This document shows positions 25,114 through 32,478 of a DNA stretch of 35,620 nucleotides, piece by piece (within the stretch, counting starts at the first letter, position 1; each line of letters begins with the position of its first letter). The DNA is from Gammaproteobacteria bacterium (lineage in GTDB: Bacteria > Pseudomonadota > Gammaproteobacteria > DRLM01): positions 1 through 35,620 of the forward strand of contig DRLM01000087.1 in the NCBI GenBank assembly GCA_011375345.1. Direction: 5' to 3'. The notes beneath the pieces were generated by a model. That model saw nothing but the letters and a program-made list of their open reading frames with translations. It did not search any database and was not told the origin of the DNA. A program made the translations under genes and the position numbers.

Positions 25114-26808
25114 TCAAGTCAGATAGCTCTCCGTCGCATAGCGCCGCATCATACGGTGGGAATTGAAATACGACGCGCTTTGGGTAATGGCGCCTTTCAT
25201 GACTTTGATCCATCCCGCACGGTCGCTGTGATAGAGCGGCAGGACGACCCCCCCCAGCTTGCGGTACAAGGCCTCGGCGTCGTCACCATTGGCCCCCGCC
25301 CCGTCACCGCCCACGGCCCAGCCGTTGACGCCTTCGATGCAGCCCTCTATCCACCAGCCGTCCAGCACCGACAACTGCGGCACGCCATTGAAGGCGGCTT
25401 TCATGCCGCTGGTGCCGGAGGCCTCCAGAGGCCGCAGCGGTGTGTTGAGCCACAGGTCGGCGCCGGCCACCAGCAGTTGGGCGGTGGCCATGTCGTAGTC
25501 GGCCAGATACACCATGGGAATAACGCCGGCAAGTTCGCCGATGTGCCGGTGCAGGGTTTCGATGAGGCGTTTGCCGGCTTCGTCCTTGGGATGGGCCTTG
25601 CCCGCCATGACAATCTGAAAGGGATACTCGCGGGCAATGGCGCGCAGGCGGTCCAGATCCGAAAACAGCAAGTCGGGCCGCTTGTAAGCCGTCATGCGGC
25701 GGGCGAATCCGATAATCGGCCGGCCAGGGTCAAAGGCCACGCCGGTGTTGCTTTTCACAGTCGCAATCAAGTTCTGCTTGGCGGCCTGATGGGCCTCCCA
25801 CACGGCCTCGCCGCTGATCTTGCACTCGGCCCGCACCATGAGCTGGGGTTCGTGGCACCAGCCCGGCAACTCCGTGTCGTACAGTTTCCGGAAGGGGGGA
25901 CTGGCCCAGGTGAAGGGATGCACCCCGTTGGTGATGGCGTGCACCCGGTAGCCGGGAAACATATGGCGCGACACTTCCGCGTGGCGCTGGGCCACGCCGT
26001 TGACGTAGTCGCTGAGATTCAACGCCAGGCGGGTCATGTTGAGGTTGTCCGTGCCCGCCAAGTGCTTGAGGGTGGGCAGCTCGATGTAGCCGTCCAGCAT
26101 GCGCAGCACCAGGGAGTAGTCAAATCTGTCGTGCCCCGCCTCTACCGGCGTGTGGGTGGTGAAGCTGCACAGCTCCCGCACCCGGGGGATGTCGTAAGGG
26201 GATTCCCCCGGCCGCACATCATCGCTGGGATAGGCGTAGCGGCGCAGGAGTTCCAGCGCCAGCAGCGCGGAATGACCTTCATTCATGTGATACTGGCGCA
26301 CCTGAAAGCCCAAGGCCTGCAGCATGCGCACCCCGCCTATGCCCAGCACAATTTCCTGCCTGAGCCGGTAGGCCTCGTCACCACCGTAGAGAAAATGGGT
26401 GATGCGACGGTCATCGTCGTTGTTCTCTTCCAGATCCGTATCAAGCAGGATCACCGGCTGCTCGCCGCCCATGTGCCCCTTGAGCACATACAGCCAGCCG
26501 CCCACCCACACCCGCCGGCTCTCTATCTCCACCACCACTTTGGCATTCAGCGGTGCCGCCCTGGTGGAGGGTTCCCAACTGGCGGGGTGCTCAATCTGGC
26601 GCCCGGCGGCATCCAGCTCCTGGCGAAAATAGCCAGCGCGGCTGACCAGGGTCACCGCCACCAGCGGCACGCTGAGATCGGCGGCGGAACGCAGGGTATC
26701 ACCGGCCAGCACGCCCAGGCCGCCGGCATAAGTGGGCATGTCCGTGGCCAGGGCGATTTCCATGGAAAAATAAGCAATGCGGGGGGAATGGTTGAAAGGA
26801 TCAAGCAT
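25114..26808 (-). CDS. glgP: Alpha-glucan (glycogen/maltodextrin) phosphorylase, short type
   Basis: The PLP enzyme releases glucose-1-phosphate from alpha-1,4-glucans. Residues 8-60 read SPRIAYFSMEIALATDMPTYAGGLGVLAGD, typical of the TIGR02094-like family. HMNEGHSALLALELL and FTTHTPVEAGHDRF are internal family blocks. The PLP lysine lies in EASGTSGMKAAFNGVPQLSVLDGWWIEG. With ATG 26808 (AGGT seven bases upstream) it has 564 residues, shorter than the roughly 800 of E. coli GlgP. This short form lacks much of the N-terminal allosteric region. No other glycogen gene is in the window. It lies 52 bases upstream of gdhA on the same strand, but the poly-C/A tract between them makes co-expression uncertain. 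Confidence 0.9.
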   Translation of the reverse strand: MLDPFNHSPRIAYFSMEIALATDMPTYAGGLGVLAGDTLRSAADLSVPLVAVTLVSRAGYFRQELDAAGRQIEHPASWEPSTRAAPLNAKVVVEIESRRVWVGGWLYVLKGHMGGEQPVILLDTDLEENNDDDRRITHFLYGGDEAYRLRQEIVLGIGGVRMLQALGFQVRQYHMNEGHSALLALELLRRYAYPSDDVRPGESPYDIPRVRELCSFTTHTPVEAGHDRFDYSLVLRMLDGYIELPTLKHLAGTDNLNMTRLALNLSDYVNGVAQRHAEVSRHMFPGYRVHAITNGVHPFTWASPPFRKLYDTELPGWCHEPQLMVRAECKISGEAVWEAHQAAKQNLIATVKSNTGVAFDPGRPIIGFARRMTAYKRPDLLFSDLDRLRAIAREYPFQIVMAGKAHPKDEAGKRLIETLHRHIGELAGVIPMVYLADYDMATAQLLVAGADLWLNTPLRPLEASGTSGMKAAFNGVPQLSVLDGWWIEGCIEGVNGWAVGGDGAGANGDDAEALYRKLGGVVLPLYHSDRAGWIKVMKGAITQSASYFNSHRMMRRYATESYLT

Positions 26809-27048
26809 GACAATGACCTGTGGCGCCAGCAGATGGTTGAGCACGGACTTTACCACATGCACGACAGTTTCGATGCCGCCGCCGCGGTGAACAAAACGCC
26901 AACGACGGATCACAGCGGATCACAGCGCATCACCGCCCGTGGGCGCGGCGCCCTTGTTGGGTTCCCTGTGTCTGAATGTCTGAGACGTTTGCCACCACGC
27001 CAATCCCTAGTACCATACCCGCTGGTTTTTCGCTCCTCCCCGGACCCC
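26809..27048. promoter_or_regulatory. Divergent region between glgP and the ECF sigma gene
   Basis: This contains the promoters of glgP (minus) and the sigma operon (plus). A short tandem repeat GGATCACAGC (26907-26916 and 26917-26926) is followed by the near-copy GCATCACC. No convincing -35/-10 pair of an ECF type was found. Confidence 0.4.
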
Positions 27049-27630
27049 ATGGCCGAACTTTCCGATCCCAACGAATGGCTGGACAAATACGGCGACGCAC
27101 TCTACCGCTACGCCATGGCGCGCCTGCGCGACACCATGGTGGCCGAAGATCTGGTGCAGGAGACCTTCCTCGCCGCGGTGCAGGCAAGGTCGCGCTACGC
27201 CGGCAAGGCTTCCGAAAAAACCTGGCTCACCAGCATTTTGAAGCACAAGCTCATCGACCATATCCGCAAGCAACAACGGGAACGGCCGTTACATGCCGAG
27301 GAGACGGCGCCGGAAGACGTGCTGGACGCTGCGGCCTTCGACGGCCGCGGTCATTGGATTTCCGACCCCGGCAGTTGGGCCGATCCGGACCAGGCCTTGG
27401 AGAACGAGGAGTTTTGGCGCGTGCTGGAGGAATGTCTGCAAGGTCTGCCCGAACGCCTGCGTCAGGCCCTGACACTACGGGAATTCGAAGGCCTGGGGAC
27501 AGAAGAGATTTGTCAGGCCCTGGCCATTTCTTCGACCAATAACACGTGGGTGATCTTATCCCGCGCCCGGATGCGCATGCGGCAATGCCTGGATCTCAAG
27601 TGGTTCAGCCGCCCCCCCGGGGAGGTTTAG
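27049..27630 (+). CDS. ECF sigma-70 family RNA polymerase sigma factor
   Basis: A 193-residue group IV sigma factor. Region 2 is DALYRYAMARLRDTMVAEDLVQETFLAAVQARSRYAGKASEKTWLTSILKHKLIDHIRKQQRE, with the DLVQETF core-binding and WLTSILKHKLIDHIRK DNA-melting parts. Region 4 is LQGLPERLRQALTLREFEGLGTEEICQALAISSTNNTWVILSRARMRMRQCL. A linker of about 45 residues, longer than minimal, contains DGRGHWISDPGSWADP. ATG 27049 is chosen as the first start giving a normal N-terminus, though its ribosome binding site is poor. One base separates its stop from the GTG of the anti-sigma gene. This pairing with a ZAS protein is the standard layout for stress-responsive ECF units. Confidence 0.93.
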   Translation: MAELSDPNEWLDKYGDALYRYAMARLRDTMVAEDLVQETFLAAVQARSRYAGKASEKTWLTSILKHKLIDHIRKQQRERPLHAEETAPEDVLDAAAFDGRGHWISDPGSWADPDQALENEEFWRVLEECLQGLPERLRQALTLREFEGLGTEEICQALAISSTNNTWVILSRARMRMRQCLDLKWFSRPPGEV

Positions 27631-27631
27631 C

Positions 27632-27937
27632 GTGAAATTCAAATTGTCCTGCAAGGAAGTCAGCGAACTGGTCTCCCGCTCGCTGGATGAACCGCTCCCC
27701 TGGCGCCAGCGCCTGGGCGTGCGGCTGCACCACGCGTATTGCCGCATGTGCCGCCGCTACGCCGTGCAAATCCGCTTCCTCAGCCACGCCACCCGCGCCT
27801 GGCTGCACCGCCAGGAAAAAGCGGGCGCAGGACTTTCCCCCGAGGCCAGGGCGCGGATTCGGGAGATGCTGAATTCTGATCATAGGCCCGCCCCCCAGCC
27901 GTCCGGTAAGGTTACGCCACCGGCTTCGACCAAATAA
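27632..27937 (+). CDS. Soluble zinc-type anti-sigma factor (zf-HC2/ZAS)
   Basis: The 101-residue protein carries C7 (LSCKEV) and HxxxCxxC in HHAYCRMCRRY, a complete zinc-binding anti-sigma motif. It has no membrane segment, so it would act in the cytoplasm. Zinc-cysteine anti-sigma factors of this kind often respond to thiol oxidation or metals; that fits an arsenic-linked cluster but is inference. GTG start at 27632 immediately follows the sigma stop, implying translational coupling. A terminator-like hairpin follows at 27943. Confidence 0.88.
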   Translation: MKFKLSCKEVSELVSRSLDEPLPWRQRLGVRLHHAYCRMCRRYAVQIRFLSHATRAWLHRQEKAGAGLSPEARARIREMLNSDHRPAPQPSGKVTPPASTK

Positions 27938-27942
27938 AACGT

Positions 27943-27969
27943 TGAAAATGGCCTTTCTGGCCTTTTTCA
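27943..27969 (+). terminator. Terminator after sigma/anti-sigma genes
   Basis: TGAAAA-T-GGCC and GGCC-T-TTTTCA form a 10-pair stem broken by one T/T mismatch, loop TTTCT, with the descending arm T-rich (CCTTTTTCA). It begins six bases after the anti-sigma stop. The symmetrical ends allow action on either strand. Confidence 0.65.
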
Positions 27970-28017
27970 GCAGCACCGGCAGCCACATACGCGGTTTGCG
28001 GCGGCCTTGCACCGCAC

Positions 28018-28054
28018 ACAGCTTCTTGCACAACAGCGTTTTGCAACAAGCTGT
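28018..28054. repeat. 13-bp hairpin of unknown role
   Basis: ACAGCTTCTTGCA (28018-28030) and TGCAACAAGCTGT (28042-28054) pair with a single C/A mismatch around an 11-base loop. There is no U-tract. It may be a leader structure or a dispersed repeat. Confidence 0.55.
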
Positions 28055-28111
28055 AATGTCTGAGTTTCTGAGTTTGCCGGCCGTCTCGCGGCGTGCCAGC
28101 CGGACCCTGTT

Positions 28112-28134
28112 CCCCCCTTGAATTTTAAGGGGGG
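28112..28134. repeat. Palindromic intergenic repeat copy
   Basis: CCCCCCTT (28112-28119) and AAGGGGGG (28127-28134) form a perfect 8-bp stem with loop GAATTTT. It belongs to the repeat group with poly-C/poly-G arms and a TTGAA core found at 8663, 29932 and 32443. Confidence 0.6.
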
Positions 28135-28265
28135 CAAGGTGGGAACTTTCAAATACCAGCGAGCACTTTTCAATGATTGGCATATCCCCCCCAAGCCCCT
28201 TTTTTGATAGCGAGGGGCCGGGACCGGCGGTTTTGCGCAGGCCTGTCGTCAGGCTGCCTGAAACC

Positions 28266-29183
28266 ATGCTGCCAGCCCTCGCTGCTATGCTGCTTGCGGC
28301 CCAGGCCCTTGCCGCGCCCAAGCTCAACGGCTTCGACCTCGCCGGCAGCCTGGTGCCCGCCGATGAGATCCTCCCCGGCGGCCCGCCACGGGACGGGATT
28401 CCCGCCATCGACCGGCCGACGTTCGTGGGCGCGGGCGAGGCGGCTTTTCTCAAGCCCGGCGACCGGGTGCTGGGCATGGTGCGGGGCGGTATCGCCAAGG
28501 CCTATCCCGTCTCCATTTTGAACTGGCACGAAATCGTCAACGATCACTTCGGCAGGGAGGCCGTGGTGGTCAGCTTCTGTCCCCTGTGCGGCAGCGGCGT
28601 GGCCTTTTCCTCCCAGGCGGGGGGCCGCGCCCGGCACTTCGGCGTCTCCGGCCTGCTGTATAACAGTGATGTGTTGCTGTATGACCGGGAAACAGAATCC
28701 TTGTGGTCGCAACTCTTGGCCAAAGCCGTGACCGGCCCGGAGCGGGGCGTGCGCTTGCGGGCGCTGCCGCTGAGTCACACCACCTGGTCCGCCTGGCGCC
28801 AACAACACCCCGACACACTGGTACTTTCCCGCGCTACCGGCTTTGCGCGCGATTATGAGCGCGATCCCTATGACGGCTATTACAGCAGCGGGCGCCTGTT
28901 CTTTCCGGTGACCGCGCACAGCAAGCGCTACCACCCCAAAGAGCGGGTCCTGGGCCTGACCCTGATGGGCAAAAGCAAAGCCTATCCCTATTCTGAGCTG
29001 GCAAAAACCAGCGGCGAGGTGGCAGACCGCGTCGGCGGCCTCAGCGTGCGCGTGCACTTCGACAAGCAAGCGCAAAGCGCCCGGGCCTTCGACCGCAAGG
29101 GCAGGGAGCTGGCGGGCATCAGCGCGTTTTGGTTCGCCTGGTACGCGTTTCACCCGGATACAGAAATCTTCGCAGCGAAGTAG
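28266..29183 (+). CDS. DUF3179 domain protein, exported
   Basis: The 305-residue protein has a signal peptide, MLPALAAMLLAAQALAAPKL, so it should act outside the cytoplasm. The DUF3179 block is clear: AIDRPTFVGAGEAAFLKPGDRVLGMVRGGIAKAYPVSILNWHEIVND, then VVVSFCPLCGSGVAF with a CxxC pair, and LYDRETESLWSQLLAKAV. The function of the family is not established; the CPLCGSG motif suggests metal or cofactor binding. ATG 28266 is chosen because it starts the signal peptide; the frame is open from 28173. It lies seven bases before the TVP38 gene and upstream of arsS/arsM, so the four genes may form one unit. Confidence 0.88.
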   Translation: MLPALAAMLLAAQALAAPKLNGFDLAGSLVPADEILPGGPPRDGIPAIDRPTFVGAGEAAFLKPGDRVLGMVRGGIAKAYPVSILNWHEIVNDHFGREAVVVSFCPLCGSGVAFSSQAGGRARHFGVSGLLYNSDVLLYDRETESLWSQLLAKAVTGPERGVRLRALPLSHTTWSAWRQQHPDTLVLSRATGFARDYERDPYDGYYSSGRLFFPVTAHSKRYHPKERVLGLTLMGKSKAYPYSELAKTSGEVADRVGGLSVRVHFDKQAQSARAFDRKGRELAGISAFWFAWYAFHPDTEIFAAK

Positions 29184-29190
29184 TGCCCCA

Positions 29191-29931
29191 ATGAAAGCAT
29201 TGCCTTTGAAAAAGCTGGCCATTGCCGGCATCTTTGTTGGTGGCATCATCACCGTATTCGCCACCGGCGTGCACGAGTGGCTCACGCTGGCCAATTTAAA
29301 AGCCAATCGCGATGCCCTGCTGGGCTATGCCGACAGCCACTTCTGGACCGTGCTGACCGGGGCGGTTCTGATCTATGCCACGGCAGTGGCCTTGAGCGTG
29401 CCGGGCGCAGTGGTGATGTCTCTGGCCGTGGGCATGATCTTCGGCCGCTGGGCCGGCACGGCCGTGGTGGTGAGCGCCGCCACCCTGGGCGCCACGCTGG
29501 TGTTCCTTGCCGCGCGATACCTGTTCGCCGACACGGCCCGCAAAAAACTGGGGAGCGGCGCGCAAAAGCTGATCCAGGGATTTCACGACAACGCTTTTCA
29601 CTACTTGTTGTTTTTGCGCCTGGTGCCCCTGTTTCCGTTTTGGCTGGTCAACCTGGTACCGGCTTTCACGCCGGTGTCGGTGCGCACCTACGCCACCGCC
29701 ACGGCCCTCGGCATCATCCCCGGCAGCTTCGTTTTTGTTAATCTGGGGCAATCGCTGGGACGCATTGAATCGCTTGATCAACTGATCTCCGGCGAGACAC
29801 TGCTGGCTTTTGGCCTGCTGGGCGCGTTTTCCCTGATTCCCGTGGTGTTGAAAAAGCGCCGTGCGGCGGGAGACACTGAAGAAAAAGTGACACAGAGCCC
29901 GACGAAGAATTCGCAGACACCACCTTCCTGA
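29191..29931 (+). CDS. TVP38/TMEM64 family membrane protein
   Basis: A 246-residue membrane protein of the DedA/SNARE-associated (VTT) superfamily. Membrane segments include KLAIAGIFVGGIITVFATGV, FWTVLTGAVLIYATAVALSV, a re-entrant-like VPGAVVMSLAVGMIFGRWAGTAVVVSAATLGATLVFLAARY, and LLAFGLLGAFSLIPVVLKK. The signature FHYLLFLRLVPLFPFWLVNLVPAF is intact. Relatives are linked to lipid scrambling or proton-coupled transport. TVP38 genes recur beside arsenosugar genes in some bacteria and cyanobacteria (from memory), so export or membrane placement of an arsenic product is possible but unproved. A palindromic repeat follows its stop immediately. Confidence 0.92.
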   Translation: MKALPLKKLAIAGIFVGGIITVFATGVHEWLTLANLKANRDALLGYADSHFWTVLTGAVLIYATAVALSVPGAVVMSLAVGMIFGRWAGTAVVVSAATLGATLVFLAARYLFADTARKKLGSGAQKLIQGFHDNAFHYLLFLRLVPLFPFWLVNLVPAFTPVSVRTYATATALGIIPGSFVFVNLGQSLGRIESLDQLISGETLLAFGLLGAFSLIPVVLKKRRAAGDTEEKVTQSPTKNSQTPPS

Positions 29932-29955
29932 GCCCCCTCTTTGAAAAAGGGGGGC
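29932..29955. repeat. Palindromic intergenic repeat copy
   Basis: GCCCCCTCTTT and AAAAAGGGGGGC around a short GA core form a long near-perfect stem directly after the TVP38 stop. It can act as a transcript 3' end and belongs to the dispersed repeat group. Confidence 0.6.
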
Positions 29956-29979
29956 GAGGGAAGATTTTCCGATATTGAC

Positions 29980-30000
29980 GCTGCGCGCAGCAGCATTTTT
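29980..30000 (+). terminator. Short hairpin plus T-run before arsS
   Basis: GCTGC-GCGCA-GCAGC is followed by ATTTTTT. The stem has only five base pairs, so efficiency would be partial. If active, it would lower arsS expression relative to the upstream genes. Confidence 0.35.
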
Positions 30001-30077
30001 TGCGCAACACACCAAGCAACAGGCTTCCGGGTGCGAAAGCACATGACAGAACAACTCAAGACGCGGAGAACTCATAC

Positions 30078-31058
30078 ATGCATGCCACCCTCCCCTTGCT
30101 GGAAGACACCGGCTTTCCCCTGTTGACACGCAAAACACTCGACACCCTGCAAGTCAACCTGGGCTACCGCTGCAATCAGCAATGCCTGCATTGCCATGTC
30201 AACGCCAGCCCCAGGCGCGGGGAAATGATGAGTCGTGAAACCATAGACCACCTCATCGCATTCATGGACGCCGCCGCGGTGAGCACCCTTGATCTGACCG
30301 GTGGCGCCCCCGAGCTCAACCCCCATTTCCGCGATTTGGTCCGCGCGGCGCGGGCGCGCGGGATCAAGGCCATGGACCGCTGCAACCTCACCATCCTGGA
30401 AGAGCCGGGGCAGGAAGACCTGGCGGAATTTCTCGCCGCAAACAAAGTGGACGTTGTCGCCTCCCTGCCCTGCTACCTCGAAGACAATGTGGACCGGCAA
30501 CGGGGCAAGGGCGCATTCGGCGCCAGCTTGCGTGGTCTTAAAAAACTCAACGACTTGGGGTATGGCCAGGCCGGCAGCGACTTGACGCTGAATCTGGTTT
30601 ACAACCCGCAGGGCCCCAGCCTGCCGCCCGCACAAGCCGGCCTTCAGGCCGCGTACAAAAAACACTTGAGCGAACACTACGGCGTTGTCTTCAATCAACT
30701 GTTCACACTGGCGAACATGCCCATCCAGCGCTTCGGCAGCACCTTGATTTCCAAAGGGCAGTTCGACAGCTACATGCAACTGTTGAAAGACGCCTACCGT
30801 GAGGAAAATCTGGAATCCGTAATGTGCTTGTCACTCATCAGCGTGGACTGGCAAGGCTATGTTTACGACTGCGACTTCAATCAGATGCTGGGCCTGCCTT
30901 TGCAATACCAGGGCCGACCACGCACGCACATCAATGACCTTGTGGGAAAAGATTTGAACGGCCTGCCCATCGTGGTCAAAGACCACTGCTACGGCTGCAC
31001 CGCCGGGCAGGGCTCCAGTTGTGGCGGAGCCTTGAGGTATCAACCCGGAAATTATTAA
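30078..31058 (+). CDS. arsS: Arsenosugar biosynthesis radical SAM protein ArsS
   Basis: ArsS is proposed to transfer a 5'-deoxyadenosyl group from SAM to methylated arsenic, forming dimethylarsinoyl-deoxyadenosine on the way to arsenosugars. The 4Fe-4S motif is CNQQCLHC (C32, C36, C39), followed by the SAM-binding TLDLTGGAPELNPHFRDLVRAARARG. The C-terminal domain has CLSLISVDWQGYVYDCDFNQMLGLP and the cysteine block CYGCTAGQGSSCGG, diagnostic for the family. ATG 30078 (326 residues) has GGAG nine bases upstream; the longer open frame from 30000 has no homology. The last Tyr and stop codon lie inside the left end of a palindromic element, so the exact C-terminal residues may be lineage-specific. 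It is followed by arsM. Confidence 0.93.
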   Translation: MHATLPLLEDTGFPLLTRKTLDTLQVNLGYRCNQQCLHCHVNASPRRGEMMSRETIDHLIAFMDAAAVSTLDLTGGAPELNPHFRDLVRAARARGIKAMDRCNLTILEEPGQEDLAEFLAANKVDVVASLPCYLEDNVDRQRGKGAFGASLRGLKKLNDLGYGQAGSDLTLNLVYNPQGPSLPPAQAGLQAAYKKHLSEHYGVVFNQLFTLANMPIQRFGSTLISKGQFDSYMQLLKDAYREENLESVMCLSLISVDWQGYVYDCDFNQMLGLPLQYQGRPRTHINDLVGKDLNGLPIVVKDHCYGCTAGQGSSCGGALRYQPGNY

Positions 31059-31226
31059 CCCGGCAATTAGGATTGTCGGGTTAATAGCGCGGCACAGGGA
31101 TGTGCCGCCATTGGCGCAAGTCAATGCGAGCCCGCGAAATACCAGCCATTTCGCATAATGGCGCCCGTATTTCGCGGGCGGCAATCAAACAGGTCAGCAC
31201 GACCTGTTTGATTGCCGGGTTAATAA
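31052..31226. repeat. Compound palindromic element with 16-bp terminal inverted repeats
   Basis: TTATTAACCCGGCAAT (31052-31067) and ATTGCCGGGTTAATAA (31211-31226) are exact reverse complements bounding a 175-base element. Inside are four tandem hairpins. (1) 31055-31067 with 31072-31084, 13 pairs with one G/T. (2) GCGGCACA/TGTGCCGC, 31089-31108, perfect. (3) GCCCGCGAAATAC (31130-31142) with GTATTTCGCGGGC (31167-31179), perfect, enclosing GCCATT/AATGGC. (4) GGCAATCAAACAGGTC (31180-31195) with its exact complement (31201-31216). The end repeats can pair with each other or with their inner partners. It resembles a MITE or a structured leader; no coding ORF or target duplication is seen. Confidence 0.8.
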
Positions 31227-31230
31227 CAGG

Positions 31231-31295
31231 ATGTTGAAAAAAGGCCAGGCATTACCCATCGCAAACTTCGCGCCCTGGCTATTGGTTTGCAACAT
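31231..31295 (+). promoter_or_regulatory. arsM leader stem
   Basis: ATGTTG (31231-31236) and CAACAT (31290-31295) enclose GCCAGG (31244-31249) paired with CCTGGC (31274-31279). This nested structure ends 18 bases before the arsM start. It could be an attenuator or a promoter-proximal leader; no known riboswitch motif is recognised. Confidence 0.35.
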
Positions 31296-31313
31296 TGTAA
31301 GTGAGAGAACAGA

Positions 31314-32438
31314 ATGAACGTACACTCCGCCGTCCTGGATCGCTACTCCGAAGGCGCCAAAGCAGTGCAAAACAGCCTGTGCTGCCCGGTCCGCTACGAC
31401 ACTGAACTGCTCAAACCCCTGCCGCGGGAAATCATCGAAAAAGACTACGGCTGCGGCGACCCCTCGTCTTATGTGCGCGAGGGCGACGTGGTATTGGACC
31501 TAGGCTCCGGCGGCGGCAAAATCTGTTACATGGCCGCGCAGCTCGTGGGTGAAACCGGACGCGTCATCGGCGTGGACATGAACGACGACATGCTGGCCCT
31601 GGCGCGCAAATATCAGGCCGAAATGGCGGACAAACTGGGCGGCCACCGCGTGGACTTCCGCAAAGCTTACATTCAGGATCTCGCCCTGGACGTGGCGGCC
31701 ATGGAAGAATGGCTGGCCCAACATCCCGTACGCAACGCGCAAGACCTGGCGCGACTGGAGGCCTGGAAGACCCAACACAAAAAAGAACACCCGCTTATTC
31801 CCGATAACTCCGTTGATCTCGTCATTTCCAATTGCGTGCTCAATTTGGTGAGCGATGCACAAAAACAACAACTGGTACAAGAAATTCACCGCGTGCTGAA
31901 ACCGGGCGGACGCGTGGCCGTATCAGACATCGTCGCCGATGAAGCCATTCCCCGACACTTGAAAGACGATCCCGAGTTATGGAGTGGCTGTTTGTCCGGC
32001 GCTTTTGGTGAAGAAGAGTTTTTGGCCGCCTTTGCCAGCAATGGTTTCCTCGCCGTGGCCTACGACAAGTGGGATGCCGAACCCTGGCAAACCATTGAGG
32101 GCATCGAATTCCGTTCCGTCACTCTGACCGCAGTGAAAGCCTCTACCGACCCTTGCCTGGACTGCGGCCACGCCGTGATCTACCGCGGCCCTTACGCCTC
32201 CATCACCGACGACGAGGGCCATGTCTTCTACCGCGGCGCGCGCATGGCCGTGTGTGAACGCAGCTATCGCTTTCTCACCGAAGGCCCGCTGAAAAACGAT
32301 TTCATCGGTATTCCCCCGGCGAACGCAAAAGAACCTGTAAACTGGTGCGCCCCCAGCGGCACCCGGCGCCCCGCCGCGGAAACCAAAGGCGCCGTTCACG
32401 CCACCGCCTGTTGCGATGACACCGGCAGTTGTTGCTGA
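31314..32438 (+). CDS. arsM: Arsenite S-adenosylmethionine methyltransferase ArsM
   Basis: ArsM methylates trivalent arsenic using SAM. The 374-residue protein has SLCCPVRYD, the SAM motif VVLDLGSGGGKICYMAAQLVGETGRVIGVDMNDDML, and SNCVLNLVSDAQKQQLVQEIHRVLKPGGRVAVSDIVAD. A longer C-terminal region, LDCGHAVIYRGPYASITDDEGHVFYRGARMAVCE, is typical of the arsenosugar-cluster variant. Conserved cysteines that bind As(III) are present near residues 23-24 (CC), 46 (YGCGD) and in SNCVL. An extra tail ending ACCDDTGSCC adds four cysteines. ATG 31314 follows a weak GAGAGAAC site. A strong repeat hairpin lies five bases after the stop. Confidence 0.94.
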   Translation: MNVHSAVLDRYSEGAKAVQNSLCCPVRYDTELLKPLPREIIEKDYGCGDPSSYVREGDVVLDLGSGGGKICYMAAQLVGETGRVIGVDMNDDMLALARKYQAEMADKLGGHRVDFRKAYIQDLALDVAAMEEWLAQHPVRNAQDLARLEAWKTQHKKEHPLIPDNSVDLVISNCVLNLVSDAQKQQLVQEIHRVLKPGGRVAVSDIVADEAIPRHLKDDPELWSGCLSGAFGEEEFLAAFASNGFLAVAYDKWDAEPWQTIEGIEFRSVTLTAVKASTDPCLDCGHAVIYRGPYASITDDEGHVFYRGARMAVCERSYRFLTEGPLKNDFIGIPPANAKEPVNWCAPSGTRRPAAETKGAVHATACCDDTGSCC

Positions 32439-32442
32439 CTTT

Positions 32443-32464
32443 GCCCCCCTTTGAAAAGGGGGGC
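32443..32464. repeat. Palindromic intergenic repeat, best-matched copy
   Basis: GCCCCCCTTT (32443-32452) and AAAGGGGGGC (32455-32464) are perfect complements around GA. It starts five bases after the arsM stop and ends 14 before the next start, filling the gap. It probably stabilises or ends the arsM transcript. Confidence 0.7.
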
Positions 32465-32478
32465 GCAAAAACACCAAC

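Larger units (their letters stand above)
27938..28265. other. Structured spacer between anti-sigma gene and DUF3179 gene
   Basis: No gene is supported in these 328 bases. They hold three clear hairpins, a terminator at 27943-27969, an unexplained stem at 28018-28054 and a palindromic repeat at 28112-28134. A diverged repeat follows near 28187-28216. The terminator implies that genes after it have their own promoter, probably between 28055 and 28265. Confidence 0.6.

Noticed and set aside
21423-25166. Plus-strand frames of about 600 and 545 codons opposite moeA, htpX and gdhA
   Set aside because: The minus-strand genes have full family motifs; the plus frames have none.
25060-27048. An N-terminal extension of more than 600 residues on the ECF sigma factor, since the frame is open
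   Set aside because: The extension lies antisense to the glucan phosphorylase gene and has no domain. The sigma protein has a normal length from 27049.
31052-31226. The palindromic element as an integron attC site
   Set aside because: The ends do not fit the RYYYAAC / GTTRRRY core pair, there is no cassette array or integrase, and the four-hairpin layout differs from attC.
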